Assembly (NCBI GenBank): GCA_963664625.1
Contig: OY761541.1
Coordinates: forward strand, 1,178,001 to 1,242,000
Origin: CBDCFV01 sp963664625
GTDB taxonomy: Bacteria; Chloroflexota; Dehalococcoidia; Lucifugimonadales; UBA3495
DNA length: 64,000 nucleotides
Direction of reading: 5' to 3'
Part shown: positions 41,502 to 50,421 of the stretch, in pieces
Numbering within the stretch: the first letter of the stretch is position 1
How the letters are laid out: every line of letters starts with the position of its first letter
Translations under genes and position numbers: made by a program
The notes under the pieces: model-generated
What the model saw: only the letters and a program-made list of their open reading frames with translations
The model's database searches: none
What the model was told of the DNA's origin: nothing

Positions 41502-42415
41502 GCCTTGCACAGCGACGTGAGTTGGTGGACCGGCGACATCGACACCTGTCCATAGTGCGGCAGTGTCAGTTGCTGGGCGTCAGCCGCTCCAGCCTCTACT
41601 ACCGTCCCAAGGGGACCTCACAGCAGGACCTGTCCCTGATGATGGAACTGGACCGCCAGTACCTGGAGACGCCCTTTTACGGGTCCAGGCGGATGAAAGC
41701 CTGTCTGGAGAGGCGGGGCAAGCCGGTAAGTAGAAAGCGGGTGCAGCGGCTGATGCGGGTCATGGGGCTGCGGGCCATCTACCGACAACCTCGCACCAGT
41801 CGGCCGGCGCCGGAGCAACGAGTCTATCCCTACCTCCTGCGGGGTGCCAGTATCACCCGGCCCAACCAGGTGTGGGCGGCAGATATCACCTACTTGCCCA
41901 TGGCCCGGGGATTCCTGTACCTCGTGGCGGTCATGGACTGGCACAGCCGGTACGTGCTGGCTTGGCGGTTGTCCAATACTTTGGAGGTCGGTTTCTGTGC
42001 CGAGGCGCTGACTGAAGCGTTGGGCCGGGGGAGGCCGGAGGTGTTCAACACGGACCAGGGCAGCCAGTTCACCAGCCGCGAGTTCACCCAGGTGCTGGAG
42101 GACAGCGGGGTGAAGATCAGCATGGACGGGAAGGGGCGCTACGCTGACAACATCTTCGTGGAGCGGCTATGGCGGACGGTGAAGTACGAAGAGGTATACC
42201 TGAAAGCCTACGGCAACGCCAGTGAGGCCCGCCGGGAATTGGGAGAATACTTCCGGTTCTACAACAACCGCAGGCCGCACCAAGCCTTGTGCTACCGGAC
42301 GCCGGCGGAGGTTTTCTGCGGAGAGTCTAAGGAGACCAAAGAGAGGAGGTGTTCGGACCAACCGGTCTTGGTATCATACGACGGGATGCAGGAACCCCAC
42401 TTGATTACGGCCTAA
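41498..42415 (+). CDS. IS3-family transposase OrfB (DDE integrase domain)
   Basis: The 305-residue protein has an IstB/HTH_21-type N-terminus (GSRRMKACLERRGKPVSRKR) and an rve integrase core. Its catalytic triad residues lie in WAADITYLPMARG (Asp), VFNTDQGSQFTSREF (Asp) and NIFVERLWRTVKYEEVYL (Glu). It overlaps orfA by 4 bp (ATGA), so it may be made by coupled initiation or by a -1 frameshift as in other IS3 elements. It looks intact. Confidence 0.93.
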   Translation: MSLAQRRELVDRRHRHLSIVRQCQLLGVSRSSLYYRPKGTSQQDLSLMMELDRQYLETPFYGSRRMKACLERRGKPVSRKRVQRLMRVMGLRAIYRQPRTSRPAPEQRVYPYLLRGASITRPNQVWAADITYLPMARGFLYLVAVMDWHSRYVLAWRLSNTLEVGFCAEALTEALGRGRPEVFNTDQGSQFTSREFTQVLEDSGVKISMDGKGRYADNIFVERLWRTVKYEEVYLKAYGNASEARRELGEYFRFYNNRRPHQALCYRTPAEVFCGESKETKERRCSDQPVLVSYDGMQEPHLITA

Positions 42416-42510
42416 TCCTGTCCAACCAATGGGGTCCATCTCAGTCACGTCCTGGCTTTCACCCCCTTGGCGGGGACGTTCGTAGAACTGACGGAGCAGT
42501 GTTTCCCTAT

Positions 42511-43512
42511 ATGCGGGTTCCGTACACAATGCTTTTGAGGGGTATCTTAGTCGCCAGTGTCATTACCATATTATTGACAATGGTTGGCTGTCAGGAAAGA
42601 TCCTTACCACCAACCTCGGTAGTAGGCGAAACTCCCACTATGGCTCCGACACCAACCTCAACCGCAATTCCAACGCATACACCATACCCAACCTACACGC
42701 TATATCCAACATATACACCGTACCCAACTTATACATCGCTTCCTCCGCCAACGACTATCCCAACTCCTATACCTGAACCAACGCCAACGGCTACGCCAAT
42801 GCCCGAGCCCACAGCTACCCCTATGCCAACCTTGGCGCCAACATCCATACCCACCCCAACACCGGAACCGACTCCTACACTCATTCCTCTCCCAACACCA
42901 ACTGCCACACCTGGACCCACATCAACACCAATTCCAACTTCTATTCCTTCCCCGTCCGGTAACGTTCCTTGGCCCACACCTCACGCCCTACCCACTCCAA
43001 CGCCTCCAATAACGCCAACTCCAGAACCAACGGTTCCACCGCTCACAATCCCGACCATGTTTGATGATATGAATACCGAATACAAGACAAGTGACGGCTT
43101 GATAATTTCCTTCAATGACGTGAAAACTAGCAAGGACCGTTACCACACCTACCTAGAGATTGAATATTACGCCATGAATCCAACACCGAATTTCATTGAT
43201 GGTAATGATTTTGTCCTCTACTACGATGGAGAATATATAGGAAATGATGAACGAGTGTCGGAAATGGGATTCGGGGTATGGTGGATTGTTGTAGACGGCT
43301 ACCAGTTTGACGACCCTAGAGACTGGATGGGTTATCACTCTTGCGGTGTGGGTGAATTATGGCCCTATGAAAACCGCACTGGTAAATGTGAGTACACCAT
43401 GCGATTTTTTGACCCAAACGCGAAACTATATCTTGTATACCCTTCAATGACCCGTGTATACCCTCCCGCCCAAAATATAATTCCTGAAGAATTAGCTTGG
43501 CGCATAAAATAG
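42511..43512 (+). CDS. Predicted lipoprotein with long Pro/Thr-rich stalk
   Basis: The 333-residue product starts with a signal sequence ending VITILLTMVGCQE, whose Cys could be lipidated. Residues about 45-185 are a low-complexity TPTP-type stalk, and the C-terminal 150 residues form a globular domain (SFNDVKTSKDRYHTYLEIEY, VLYYDGEYIGND) with no family I recognise. It is probably a surface-exposed domain on a spacer. The start is uncertain (42511 or 42529). A truncated paralogue lies on the other side of the IS. Confidence 0.65.
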   Translation: MRVPYTMLLRGILVASVITILLTMVGCQERSLPPTSVVGETPTMAPTPTSTAIPTHTPYPTYTLYPTYTPYPTYTSLPPPTTIPTPIPEPTPTATPMPEPTATPMPTLAPTSIPTPTPEPTPTLIPLPTPTATPGPTSTPIPTSIPSPSGNVPWPTPHALPTPTPPITPTPEPTVPPLTIPTMFDDMNTEYKTSDGLIISFNDVKTSKDRYHTYLEIEYYAMNPTPNFIDGNDFVLYYDGEYIGNDERVSEMGFGVWWIVVDGYQFDDPRDWMGYHSCGVGELWPYENRTGKCEYTMRFFDPNAKLYLVYPSMTRVYPPAQNIIPEELAWRIK

Positions 43513-43661
43513 TCCTTTTGGTGGCGCAAAAGGGGGGGAATGTGGAAGAGCATCAACCAAGCTGAATAAAAGTAAGGGAAGATCGGGGATTTTTCGAGCA
43601 ACGCAAAAAGGAGGGTCCCATCAAGTGCTTCTCGGAGGCACCAACGTCAGAGGGAGAATGA

Positions 43662-43904
43662 ATGACAAATGCAAATACGGGGATGTCAATTGACATCGAG
43701 CAGATAAAGCCGGAACTCAAAGAAAATAATCTTGATATTAAGCTTAATTTGACTGTCTATCGAGTGACCATCACCTTTGGACATTCGTCGCAACCTGTCG
43801 TGTTCGACGTCAAACCTGAACAGGCAGACCAGCTTCTTAGAGAGTTGGATGATGTCCTGTCATCTTACTATGCTCGCAAGTACAAAGTGAAGGCTGACCA
43901 GTAG
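43662..43904 (+). CDS. Small protein of unknown function
   Basis: The 80-residue product has a strand-rich middle (NLDIKLNLTVYRVTITFGHS) and a helical C-terminus (KPEQADQLLRELDDVLSSYY). No membrane helix or motif is recognised. The ribosome site GGGAG is good. It lies alone in the accessory island. Confidence 0.5.
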   Translation: MTNANTGMSIDIEQIKPELKENNLDIKLNLTVYRVTITFGHSSQPVVFDVKPEQADQLLRELDDVLSSYYARKYKVKADQ

Positions 43905-44004
43905 GGTAGTAATAGGCATCCAAGGTGACAAAAAACCGGCGATGCCACAAGGATATGAGGGCTGTACCTAAAGCCAGTGTAAGGTACATTGAAGGGCGCG
44001 GCAG

Positions 44005-44466
44005 TTATGCTTCGTAGACCAGTTCGGACAACTTCCGCCAAGTCTCAACCAAGTCCGCACCCAAACGGTCTTGGTCTTCCTTCAATTTCCAGTAGATATC
44101 GGCGATGGTCCAGCGGATGTCCTGAACGGCTTGTGATGGGTCATCACCGTAACCGGCCTCGTTCAACGCGGAACATTTGGCGACGTAGGAATCTCCTTGC
44201 CTTTCGATTTCCAAGGTCAAGGAGCGGCGCATCCGTAACCTGGTGTCCAGGAGGCTACCAATTTCAACGCGGTCCCGGTAGGCTGATATGGGGTCTCCGC
44301 TAGGATTGGGGGGATGAGTTGCCCTAACAGGTCCAATGCGGGGGAAATCAGCAGACGGTCTTCGGCTGCTTTCACGGATACCAGAGCGTGTATCCGGACC
44401 ATAATTTGCTGATGCTTCAGCTACCTGAGAAGAAAGCCGTACATTGCCCGATGATTTCTTAGGCAT
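44005..44466 (-). CDS. HicB-like domain protein with a disordered N-terminus
   Basis: The 153-residue protein has about 75 residues of Ser/Arg/Pro-rich, probably disordered sequence. A HicB-like stretch follows (LTLEIERQGDSYVAKCSALN, then GYGDDPSQAVQDIRWTIADI). No HicA is nearby. It is the last gene of a three-gene minus-strand unit and follows the DUF6941-like gene by 2 bp. Confidence 0.5.
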   Translation of the reverse strand: MPKKSSGNVRLSSQVAEASANYGPDTRSGIRESSRRPSADFPRIGPVRATHPPNPSGDPISAYRDRVEIGSLLDTRLRMRRSLTLEIERQGDSYVAKCSALNEAGYGDDPSQAVQDIRWTIADIYWKLKEDQDRLGADLVETWRKLSELVYEA

Positions 44467-44468
44467 GA

Positions 44469-44900
44469 TTAGTTCTCCGAATCGTCTTCATCGACATCCA
44501 GGTGGGATTTGAGCCGGATGCTGGTAACGAACCTCTCGTTCATCCAAACCCTCAACTCATACTCCCCTGGTTCCGGCACTGATAACCGGGGCAGACGCAG
44601 ATTGAACTCAGCGTAGGATTGCCGGTCGTGGTAAGAACACACGGCCTCAAATGTATCCAATAGTTCTTGTGTAGATACCTGAACGTAGTCAATTCTCAGA
44701 TCGTATTGCCCTTCGCAGTCGATGACTTTGAGGAACAACATGCTGGACCCCAGCGAACCCGGAAACTGTTCGTACCAAATTTCATCATATTCACCAATGA
44801 TCGTTCTGTCACCCACGTCTTCGTCAATAATGACGCGGTCGCACAATAAGCACGCAACCGCTAAGGGAGTGGGAGGGTACGAACTATCTCCTTGCACCAT
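44469..44900 (-). CDS. DUF6941-like protein
   Basis: The 143-residue protein has the start pattern of this family (LAVACLLCDRVIIDEDVGDR, TIIGEYDEIWYEQFPG) and a C-terminal strand-rich part ending LRVWMNERFVTSIRL. It looks like a small beta-sandwich; function is unknown. Its ATG overlaps the stop of the PaREP1-like gene by one base (TGATG), so the two are translationally coupled. Confidence 0.6.
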   Translation of the reverse strand: MVQGDSSYPPTPLAVACLLCDRVIIDEDVGDRTIIGEYDEIWYEQFPGSLGSSMLFLKVIDCEGQYDLRIDYVQVSTQELLDTFEAVCSYHDRQSYAEFNLRLPRLSVPEPGEYELRVWMNERFVTSIRLKSHLDVDEDDSEN

Positions 44901-45253
44901 CAGAGGAACAGTTCCATCTTCCCGATAAACTGCTCCACGTCGTCAATCCCATCGCCAACCGTTTGAGCGTCGAGACGGTTCTCGTAGAAATTACCATGCA
45001 ACCCGTTGGCAACGTGGAACAACCAGCGCAATTGGGGGTCGTCGGCTTGTCTTGCTAGGCCATGCACGAAGTCAAACAATTGGAAGTGTTTCTCGTGTAT
45101 CACTCCTCGTTGCTCTGCCGCAGCCTTGACCATCATGGCTGCGGCACCCCAGCCCTTCTCGGAGGCTTGCTCCAGGTCACCAGCAGCCAACTCCTCGCGT
45201 GCCTTGGCCAGAAAGTCCCAGCTTCGCTCCTGGTAGGTCCTGGTCTGTTGCAT
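44900..45253 (-). CDS. PaREP1/HEPN-like helical protein
   Basis: The 117-residue protein has the clear family core: TYQERSWDFLAKAREELAAG, LEQASEKGWGAAAMMVKAAA and LFHVANGLHGNFYENRLDAQ. ATG 45253 follows AGGAG; the longer upstream frame has no ribosome site. It heads a three-gene unit with a DUF6941-like and a HicB-like gene. It is close to the plus-strand copy at 46022 (same length), suggesting a recent duplication. Confidence 0.65.
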   Translation of the reverse strand: MQQTRTYQERSWDFLAKAREELAAGDLEQASEKGWGAAAMMVKAAAEQRGVIHEKHFQLFDFVHGLARQADDPQLRWLFHVANGLHGNFYENRLDAQTVGDGIDDVEQFIGKMELFL

Positions 45254-45591
45254 CTGTCTACTCCTGGCCCGGCTTGTAGAGCTTGTTGTGTATATATTGC
45301 ATAACGACGGGTATCTTACCATCTGACACTTGAAGGAAAAAGCACAAACGCATTTGTTGGGCGGTGAGTGGCCTGGTTGAGTCAACTCTTTTGACAGGCA
45401 TCGGATAGACCCCTATCATTGAGTTGTCCAGAGATAACCAATTCCAACAAGCCTGTAACAGCCTTGTAGTGGACCGATGGGGGTGAAAATCTATCAAGTG
45501 GTTTCGAACTATTGGGGGTTCTATAGGAACCTCCATCCGCGAAAATGTCAACTCGATAGGGGGTGCATTCTGCGGTCTGTTCGTTTCTACT

Positions 45592-45900
45592 TTGATAATT
45601 TGCTCTGTAGTTGCCTTCTGGTACGGAGATGATTGGGAACCACAGAAGCCTGTTGGAATGGCTGCGGACATTTCAGGCGCATCGTTTGCAGTCTCTATCG
45701 TTCTGCTCAGTGTTGGGAGAGTAACTATGGTAATGACTCGTATTTTCAGAGATAGGCGGCTGGAGGAGGCACGACGAGAGGCGCGGGAAGAGGCGCGACG
45801 AGAAGAACGAGACCTAGCCATACAAGCCGACAAGCAAAGGCTACCTGGCGAAACTCTTGAACAGGCTATGGAACGCCTGCGTGAATCGCAACGTTCCTGA
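45592..45900 (+). CDS. Membrane protein with a C-terminal coiled coil, possibly 5'-truncated
   Basis: The 102-residue product from TTG 45592 has two hydrophobic segments (LIICSVVAFWYG, DISGASFAVSIVLLSVG) and a charged coiled coil (RLEEARREAREEARREERDL). The same frame is open upstream to 45485 and encodes a plausible extension (SIGGAFCGLFVSTL). It contains no ATG, GTG or better TTG, so the true start may be lost. Family is unknown. Confidence 0.4.
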   Translation: MIICSVVAFWYGDDWEPQKPVGMAADISGASFAVSIVLLSVGRVTMVMTRIFRDRRLEEARREAREEARREERDLAIQADKQRLPGETLEQAMERLRESQRS

Positions 45901-46021
45901 CCTTCGACACCCGCCCAACCACGAAGCTCCTACCAACCAGCGGGGCTTTCCTTTTTGGTTGCCTTTCAATGGCATCATTCATACACTTGGTTTCCACAAC
46001 GCAACAGAGGGAGCACCGCCC

Positions 46022-46375
46022 GTGCAAGAGACGCTGACCTATCGGGAACGTAGCCAAGCGTTCTTGGTCAAAGCCCGGGAACAGCTTGAGGCCGAGGACT
46101 TGGAACAGGCGTCGGAGAAGGCTTGGGGCGCCGCCGCCGTGATGGTCAAGGCTGTGGCAGAAGCACGGGGGTTGGAGCATGAGAAACACGGACACCTTTT
46201 TGGTGTTGTCCGCGTTTTGGCGAGAGAAACCGGCGACCGGGAGCTACGCGGCCTGTTCCACGTTGCCAATGGTCTGCACAGCAACTTCTACGAAAATTGG
46301 CTGGATACTGACGATGTTGCCGAGGGCCTTGAAGACGTGGAAAGGTTCGTGGAGAAGATAGAACGATTCCTTTGA
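46022..46375 (+). CDS. PaREP1/HEPN-like helical protein
   Basis: The 117-residue protein is a close relative of the one at 44900 (LEQASEKAWGAAAVMVKAVA, LFHVANGLHSNFYENWLDTD). The GTG at 46022 has GGGAG eight bases upstream; the frame upstream lacks a ribosome site. A terminator hairpin follows at 46409. Confidence 0.65.
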   Translation: MQETLTYRERSQAFLVKAREQLEAEDLEQASEKAWGAAAVMVKAVAEARGLEHEKHGHLFGVVRVLARETGDRELRGLFHVANGLHSNFYENWLDTDDVAEGLEDVERFVEKIERFL

Positions 46376-46408
46376 GTTCTTGACCTTTCGATACGGCGCA
46401 TCAAAAAT

Positions 46409-46432
46409 GGCGGCAGTTACAGGACTGCCGCC
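46409..46432. terminator. Bidirectional terminator between convergent genes
   Basis: The nine-pair stem GGCGGCAGT/ACTGCCGCC has TTTGTT on its plus-strand side and ATTTTTG on its minus-strand side. It can end both the PaREP1-like gene (plus) and the M16 peptidase gene (minus). Confidence 0.8.
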
Positions 46433-46474
46433 TTTGTTCAGTACATTCCCAGTGAATTTGAACGTTAATGCGCC

Positions 46475-49138
46475 TTACCCAATCCGCGCCCCGTCGGGGT
46501 CCAGCAGGACTATGGGAAGGTCCAACTCCCGGAGGCCCGGCTCGATGGACTGGCGGTCACCGACGACCAGGACTTGGAGGTTGTCGGGGAGCAGTCGATG
46601 GGCGGCGACGCGGCGGACGTCTTCCAGGGTGACGGCCTTGATTGACGGCGCGACGGTGTGGAAGTAGTCGTCGGGCAGGTCGAAGACGAGCATCTGGATC
46701 AGATGGTTCACCACCATGGCCGAACGTTCGAAGCTAGCGGGGTAGCCTTGGAGGATGCCGCCCCGAGCGGCCTCCAACTCCTCATTGGTAATCGGCCTCG
46801 TGGCGCCGATTTCGTTGAACTCGCGCAGGGTTTCCTGCAACGCTTCCTTGGTCACCGCGGTCTGGACTGAGCCGCCCGCGGCGAGCAACGACGGTCCCCG
46901 GTACCAGTTGATGGACGAGTGGTACCCGTAGGTGTAACCCTTGTCTTCTCTCAAGTTCTGGTTCAGTCGGGCGGAGAACTGTCCGCCGAAAACGTAGTTG
47001 AACAGGGTCATACCGAAGTAGTCTGGGTGTTGGCGCGGTATGGTGGGTTGAAGGGCGCGTATGACCGATTGGGCAGCTCCGGGGTGGTCCACCAAGTAGA
47101 TTGCGGCATCCCTCGTGAGGGTGTCTAGGTCGGGCGCGACCGGAGCCGTTGCGCCGTTGCGGAGGGAAGAACTCCAGTCGCCGAAATGGGCCTCTGCCTG
47201 CTTGACTACCTCGTCCAAGGCAACGTCGCCGACAACGATGAGGGTGGCTTGGGACGGGACGTAGGTGCGCTGGAACAGTTCTTGCAAGTCCTGGCGGCCC
47301 AGCTTGGCAGTTGATACTTCGGTCCCCAGAACGTAGTGGCCGTAGCCGCTGTTTGGGGGGAACACCAAGCGGGCCATCAAGCGTTCCGCCACCACGGTGG
47401 GGTCGTCCTTGCCGCGACGTAGGTCAGTCAGGTGTTCGCGCCGCACCCGCTCCAACTCGTGCTCCGGGAAGGTGGGCCGTTTCACCAGGTCGGACACCAA
47501 CTCCAACGCCGTTGACCAGTGCTTGCTGAGGGTCTCGGTAGACAGAAGCGTATATTCCCGGCGGGCGTCGGAGTTGATCCTGGCGCCGATGAACTCGAAA
47601 GCCTCGGCGATGTCCTGGCTGCTGCGGTTCTTGGTGCCTTCGGTGATCATCTGGGCGGTAAAGCTGGTCAGCCCGGGAAGGGATTGTGGGTCGCCGGTCG
47701 CGCCGGCGCCAAACACCAGGGCGAAAGTGACTATCGGCTGACTATGCCGTTCGACCACGGTGACGCCCATGCCGTTGCTCAGCCGGTGGCGCACCGGCGT
47801 CGGCGGCGTGAACACCGGCTCCGGCGCTGCTTGGGGCATTACCCAACGGTCAACTCCGCTGGCCGCGGGCTTCAGGGGCGCTTCGGGCAGGACCTGTAGC
47901 CGAACCTGGCGGTCGCCAAGCAGGGTCTCGCCGACCCGGATAACGTCCTCCCGTTGCACCGCCAAGTACCGGTCCAGGCTGGTATTGACCATGTCGGGGT
48001 CTCCGCCCATGACGTTGAAGTGGTTCAACTGGTCGGCGCGGCCTCCGAAACCGCCTATCCGGCTCAACTGGCGGTAGTGGGACGCTTCTATGCGGTTCTT
48101 GACCCGGAGAATTTCCTCTTCGGTAGGAGGCTCCGTCCGCAGCTTCGCCAACTCGGCTTCCAGGGCCTCCTGGATTTCGTCCAGGTTGCGGCCCTCGGCG
48201 GCGGTGACCTGCACCACGAACTGGCCGGCGATCTCGGCGGGGTGGTACCGAACGGAGGCGCTCTGGGCTATCTGCTGGTCGTAGACCAAGCTCCGGTGGA
48301 GGCGAGAGCTGAGTCCATCGGACAAAACGCCCTGCAGAATGTCCACCGGGGCGTCGTCTTCGTCCATGTCCGCCGGGGCGGGCCATGCCACGTACAAGCG
48401 GGGCAACGAAACCTTGTCCCGCATTTCCAGTTCCACCCGGCCGCCCAACGCCGAGTCGCGCCGACCCTTGCGGGGCAGGGGCGGCCCCGGCGGCAGGTCG
48501 CCGAAGTAGCGGTTGATCAAATCAAGCGCGTGTTCCCGTTGGAAGTCCCCGGCCACGGCCAGACTGCCGTTGGATGGGGAATAGTAGCGCCGGAAAAAGT
48601 CCTTCACGTCGTCCAGGGTTGCGGCATCCAAGTCTTCCTGGGAACCGATGGTCATCCAGTTGTAAGGGTGGGGCAGGGGGAAGAGGGCTTCCTGTATCTG
48701 CCCGAAGGCCATGCCGTAGGGACGGTTTTCGTAGCTCTGCCGCCGCTCGTTCTTCACCACGTCTCGCTGGATGTCGAACCGTTGCTGGTCAACGGCATCC
48801 AGCAGGAAACCCATCCGGTCGGCTTCCAGCCACAACGCCAACTCCAAGTAATTGGACGGGACGTCCTCCCAGTAGTTGGTGCGGTCGGTGGTGGTGGAGC
48901 CGTTCAGGTTGGCGCCAATCTTCTGCAACGGCTCGAAATGGCTGCTGTTGTGGTGCTTGGACCCCTCGAACATGATGTGTTCGAAAAGGTGGGCAAAGCC
49001 TGTGCGGCCAACCTCTTCGTCCTTGGAGCCCACGTGGTACCACACGTTGACCGCCACCAGCGGGATGGAGTGGTCTTCATGGAGGATGACGTCCAGCCCG
49101 TTGGACAGGGTGATTTTTTCAGACTGAATAGCTGACAT
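46475..49138 (-). CDS. M16 (pitrilysin-type) metallopeptidase, fused two-unit form
   Basis: The 887-residue protein contains two M16 units in tandem. The first has the inverted zinc motif H-x-x-E-H (residues 50-54) with a downstream Glu about 75 residues later (VVKNERRQSYE). The second (from about residue 455) starts RLSNGMGVTVVERHSQPIVT but lacks the zinc motif, so it is the usual inactive partner lobe. The two lobes form a closed chamber for degrading peptides. ATG 49138 is the likely start; upstream M codons lack a ribosome site. Confidence 0.92.
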   Translation of the reverse strand: MSAIQSEKITLSNGLDVILHEDHSIPLVAVNVWYHVGSKDEEVGRTGFAHLFEHIMFEGSKHHNSSHFEPLQKIGANLNGSTTTDRTNYWEDVPSNYLELALWLEADRMGFLLDAVDQQRFDIQRDVVKNERRQSYENRPYGMAFGQIQEALFPLPHPYNWMTIGSQEDLDAATLDDVKDFFRRYYSPSNGSLAVAGDFQREHALDLINRYFGDLPPGPPLPRKGRRDSALGGRVELEMRDKVSLPRLYVAWPAPADMDEDDAPVDILQGVLSDGLSSRLHRSLVYDQQIAQSASVRYHPAEIAGQFVVQVTAAEGRNLDEIQEALEAELAKLRTEPPTEEEILRVKNRIEASHYRQLSRIGGFGGRADQLNHFNVMGGDPDMVNTSLDRYLAVQREDVIRVGETLLGDRQVRLQVLPEAPLKPAASGVDRWVMPQAAPEPVFTPPTPVRHRLSNGMGVTVVERHSQPIVTFALVFGAGATGDPQSLPGLTSFTAQMITEGTKNRSSQDIAEAFEFIGARINSDARREYTLLSTETLSKHWSTALELVSDLVKRPTFPEHELERVRREHLTDLRRGKDDPTVVAERLMARLVFPPNSGYGHYVLGTEVSTAKLGRQDLQELFQRTYVPSQATLIVVGDVALDEVVKQAEAHFGDWSSSLRNGATAPVAPDLDTLTRDAAIYLVDHPGAAQSVIRALQPTIPRQHPDYFGMTLFNYVFGGQFSARLNQNLREDKGYTYGYHSSINWYRGPSLLAAGGSVQTAVTKEALQETLREFNEIGATRPITNEELEAARGGILQGYPASFERSAMVVNHLIQMLVFDLPDDYFHTVAPSIKAVTLEDVRRVAAHRLLPDNLQVLVVGDRQSIEPGLRELDLPIVLLDPDGARIG

Positions 49139-49209
49139 GGGATACATTCCTTGGGTACCCACAAGGGGTGCCCCTACGTTATTCTGACGGGCGGCTTGCG
49201 GCCTGTTTT

Positions 49210-49290
49210 ACCGCAGAGCGCACAGAGAACGCAGAGTTTTTAGGTTATGAAATGCCTTGAAAACTCTGCGTTCTCCCCGTTCTCTGCGGT
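49210..49290. repeat. Inverted dispersed element of the ACCGCAGAG type, copy 1
   Basis: ACCGCAGAG...CAGAGAACGCAGAGTTTT (49210-49240) and AAAACTCTGCGTTCTC...TTCTCTGCGGT (49260-49290) form long imperfect arms. It lies in the M16/PPOX intergenic gap. A second copy is at 59705-59792. Confidence 0.7.
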
Positions 49291-49302
49291 GAATGGAACG
49301 AG

Positions 49303-49878
49303 CTAGCTGCTGAATGGGCGGTCGGAAATCGGCCGGTCGGTCTGGTTCTTCTCGATTTCTTCGACGTCCCAGAGCTTGGAGAACTTCAATGCCCGGGGGC
49401 AGTGGCCGTAGGACTCCTCCACCTCGATGACGATGCCCTGAAGGTGGTGGGACCGTTCGTCCAACTCGTACAACGCCACTTCGACGTTGCGCCGCTCCAG
49501 GTCCTCATGGTCGACGATGGTGACCCGCCCGTTGACCCGGACGGTGTCGTTGACGCCGGGGATCAAGAACAGGAGACCGACCCTGGGGTTGGCGTCCATG
49601 TTCTGATAGGACTGGAACAGCCGGTTGCCGGCAACGTCGGGGAACAGCAGGTGCTTGTCATCCAACACGCGGACGAACCCCGGCTTGCCGCCCTTGGGAG
49701 AGGCGTCGCAGTTGCCGTCGGCGTCGCTGGTGGCTTGAATAACGAAGGGGGAGTGCTTGATGAACTCCTGCACGTAGGGGGTCATGGTCTCTTTTACTTT
49801 GGTGGCCGCCCTGCCAGTGGGGTAGCCGAAAACGTCGGAGAAACGGTTTGTTTGCACAGTCTCGTTGGTCGTTGTCAT
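49303..49878 (-). CDS. Pyridoxamine 5'-phosphate oxidase family protein
   Basis: The 191-residue protein has the FMN-binding split-barrel layout: QEFIKHSPFVIQATSDADGN, CDASPKGGKPGFVRVLDD, LLFPDVAGNRLFQSYQNMDA and VGLLFLIPGVNDTVRVNGRV. This fits PPOX-type proteins of the MSMEG_1061 group, which bind FMN or F420. The ligand and reaction are not evident, and it lacks PdxH context. Confidence 0.85.
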   Translation of the reverse strand: MTTTNETVQTNRFSDVFGYPTGRAATKVKETMTPYVQEFIKHSPFVIQATSDADGNCDASPKGGKPGFVRVLDDKHLLFPDVAGNRLFQSYQNMDANPRVGLLFLIPGVNDTVRVNGRVTIVDHEDLERRNVEVALYELDERSHHLQGIVIEVEESYGHCPRALKFSKLWDVEEIEKNQTDRPISDRPFSS

Positions 49879-49981
49879 AACGTCTCCCAGTCAACCGGAT
49901 TGCGCCCATTCTAACGGGGAAGGCACTTGACGGCAACCGATGCGCCAACTTCGTGGAATTCTCTGACCGTCCTGCGTTACG

Positions 49982-50350
49982 TCATGGGTTATTTGATTTC
50001 AGCAGCTTTTCCACGTTGTCTATGAAGCGTTCTACACGGCGAAGCCGCCGTTCCACGGCATTGTGTCCCATCCTGCCTTCATAGAAGTTCCGATGTAGAC
50101 CCTGTGCACTGTCGAACAGCGTATCGAACTCAGTGTCCCCGGTTTCCTGCACCAGTAATTCCACTATTTGTTGCAGTACAGCGTGGTGCCTGTGATTGAT
50201 ACCCCACCCGTCAGCCAAAGCCTTGATGATTTGTGCCGCCGCTCCCCAACCTTTCTCCGAAGCCTGCAACAGGTCCCCATCGCGGAGTTCTTCCCAAGCT
50301 TGGCCCAAGTAGTGCCTACTCCGTTCACGGTATGTCTGCGTCTGTTGCAT
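49982..50350 (-). CDS. PaREP1/HEPN-like helical protein
   Basis: The 122-residue protein shows the family core (TYRERSRHYLGQAWEELRDG, LLQASEKGWGAAAQIIKALA, SAQGLHRNFYEGRMGHNAVE). It is a single gene on the minus strand between the PPOX gene and the Uma2 gene. Confidence 0.65.
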   Translation of the reverse strand: MQQTQTYRERSRHYLGQAWEELRDGDLLQASEKGWGAAAQIIKALADGWGINHRHHAVLQQIVELLVQETGDTEFDTLFDSAQGLHRNFYEGRMGHNAVERRLRRVERFIDNVEKLLKSNNP

Positions 50351-50421
50351 GGCTATCTCCTTGGGGTGTTAGCAGACTTGTCCTACATCTTAACGGCGCA
50401 GGAAAAATCAGGTCGCCTTGA

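Larger units (their letters stand above)
41114..42438 (+). mobile_element. IS3-family insertion sequence, 1325 bp
   Basis: The 22-bp imperfect ends read TGGACCCAAGAAACTGGACAGG on the left and, on the complement of the right, TGGACCCCATTGGTTGGACAGG (16 of 22 identical, starting TGGACC as in many IS3 elements). The element holds orfA and orfB in the usual overlapping order. I find no matching 3-4 bp target duplication (AGG left, TCT right), which suggests a later rearrangement. Confidence 0.85.

Noticed and set aside
41111..42441. Target-site duplication of the IS element
   Set aside because: Flanking triplets (AGG on the left, TCT on the right) do not match.
45258..45833. A 191-codon minus-strand frame
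   Set aside because: It is Ser/Arg-rich and antisense to the plus-strand coiled-coil gene.
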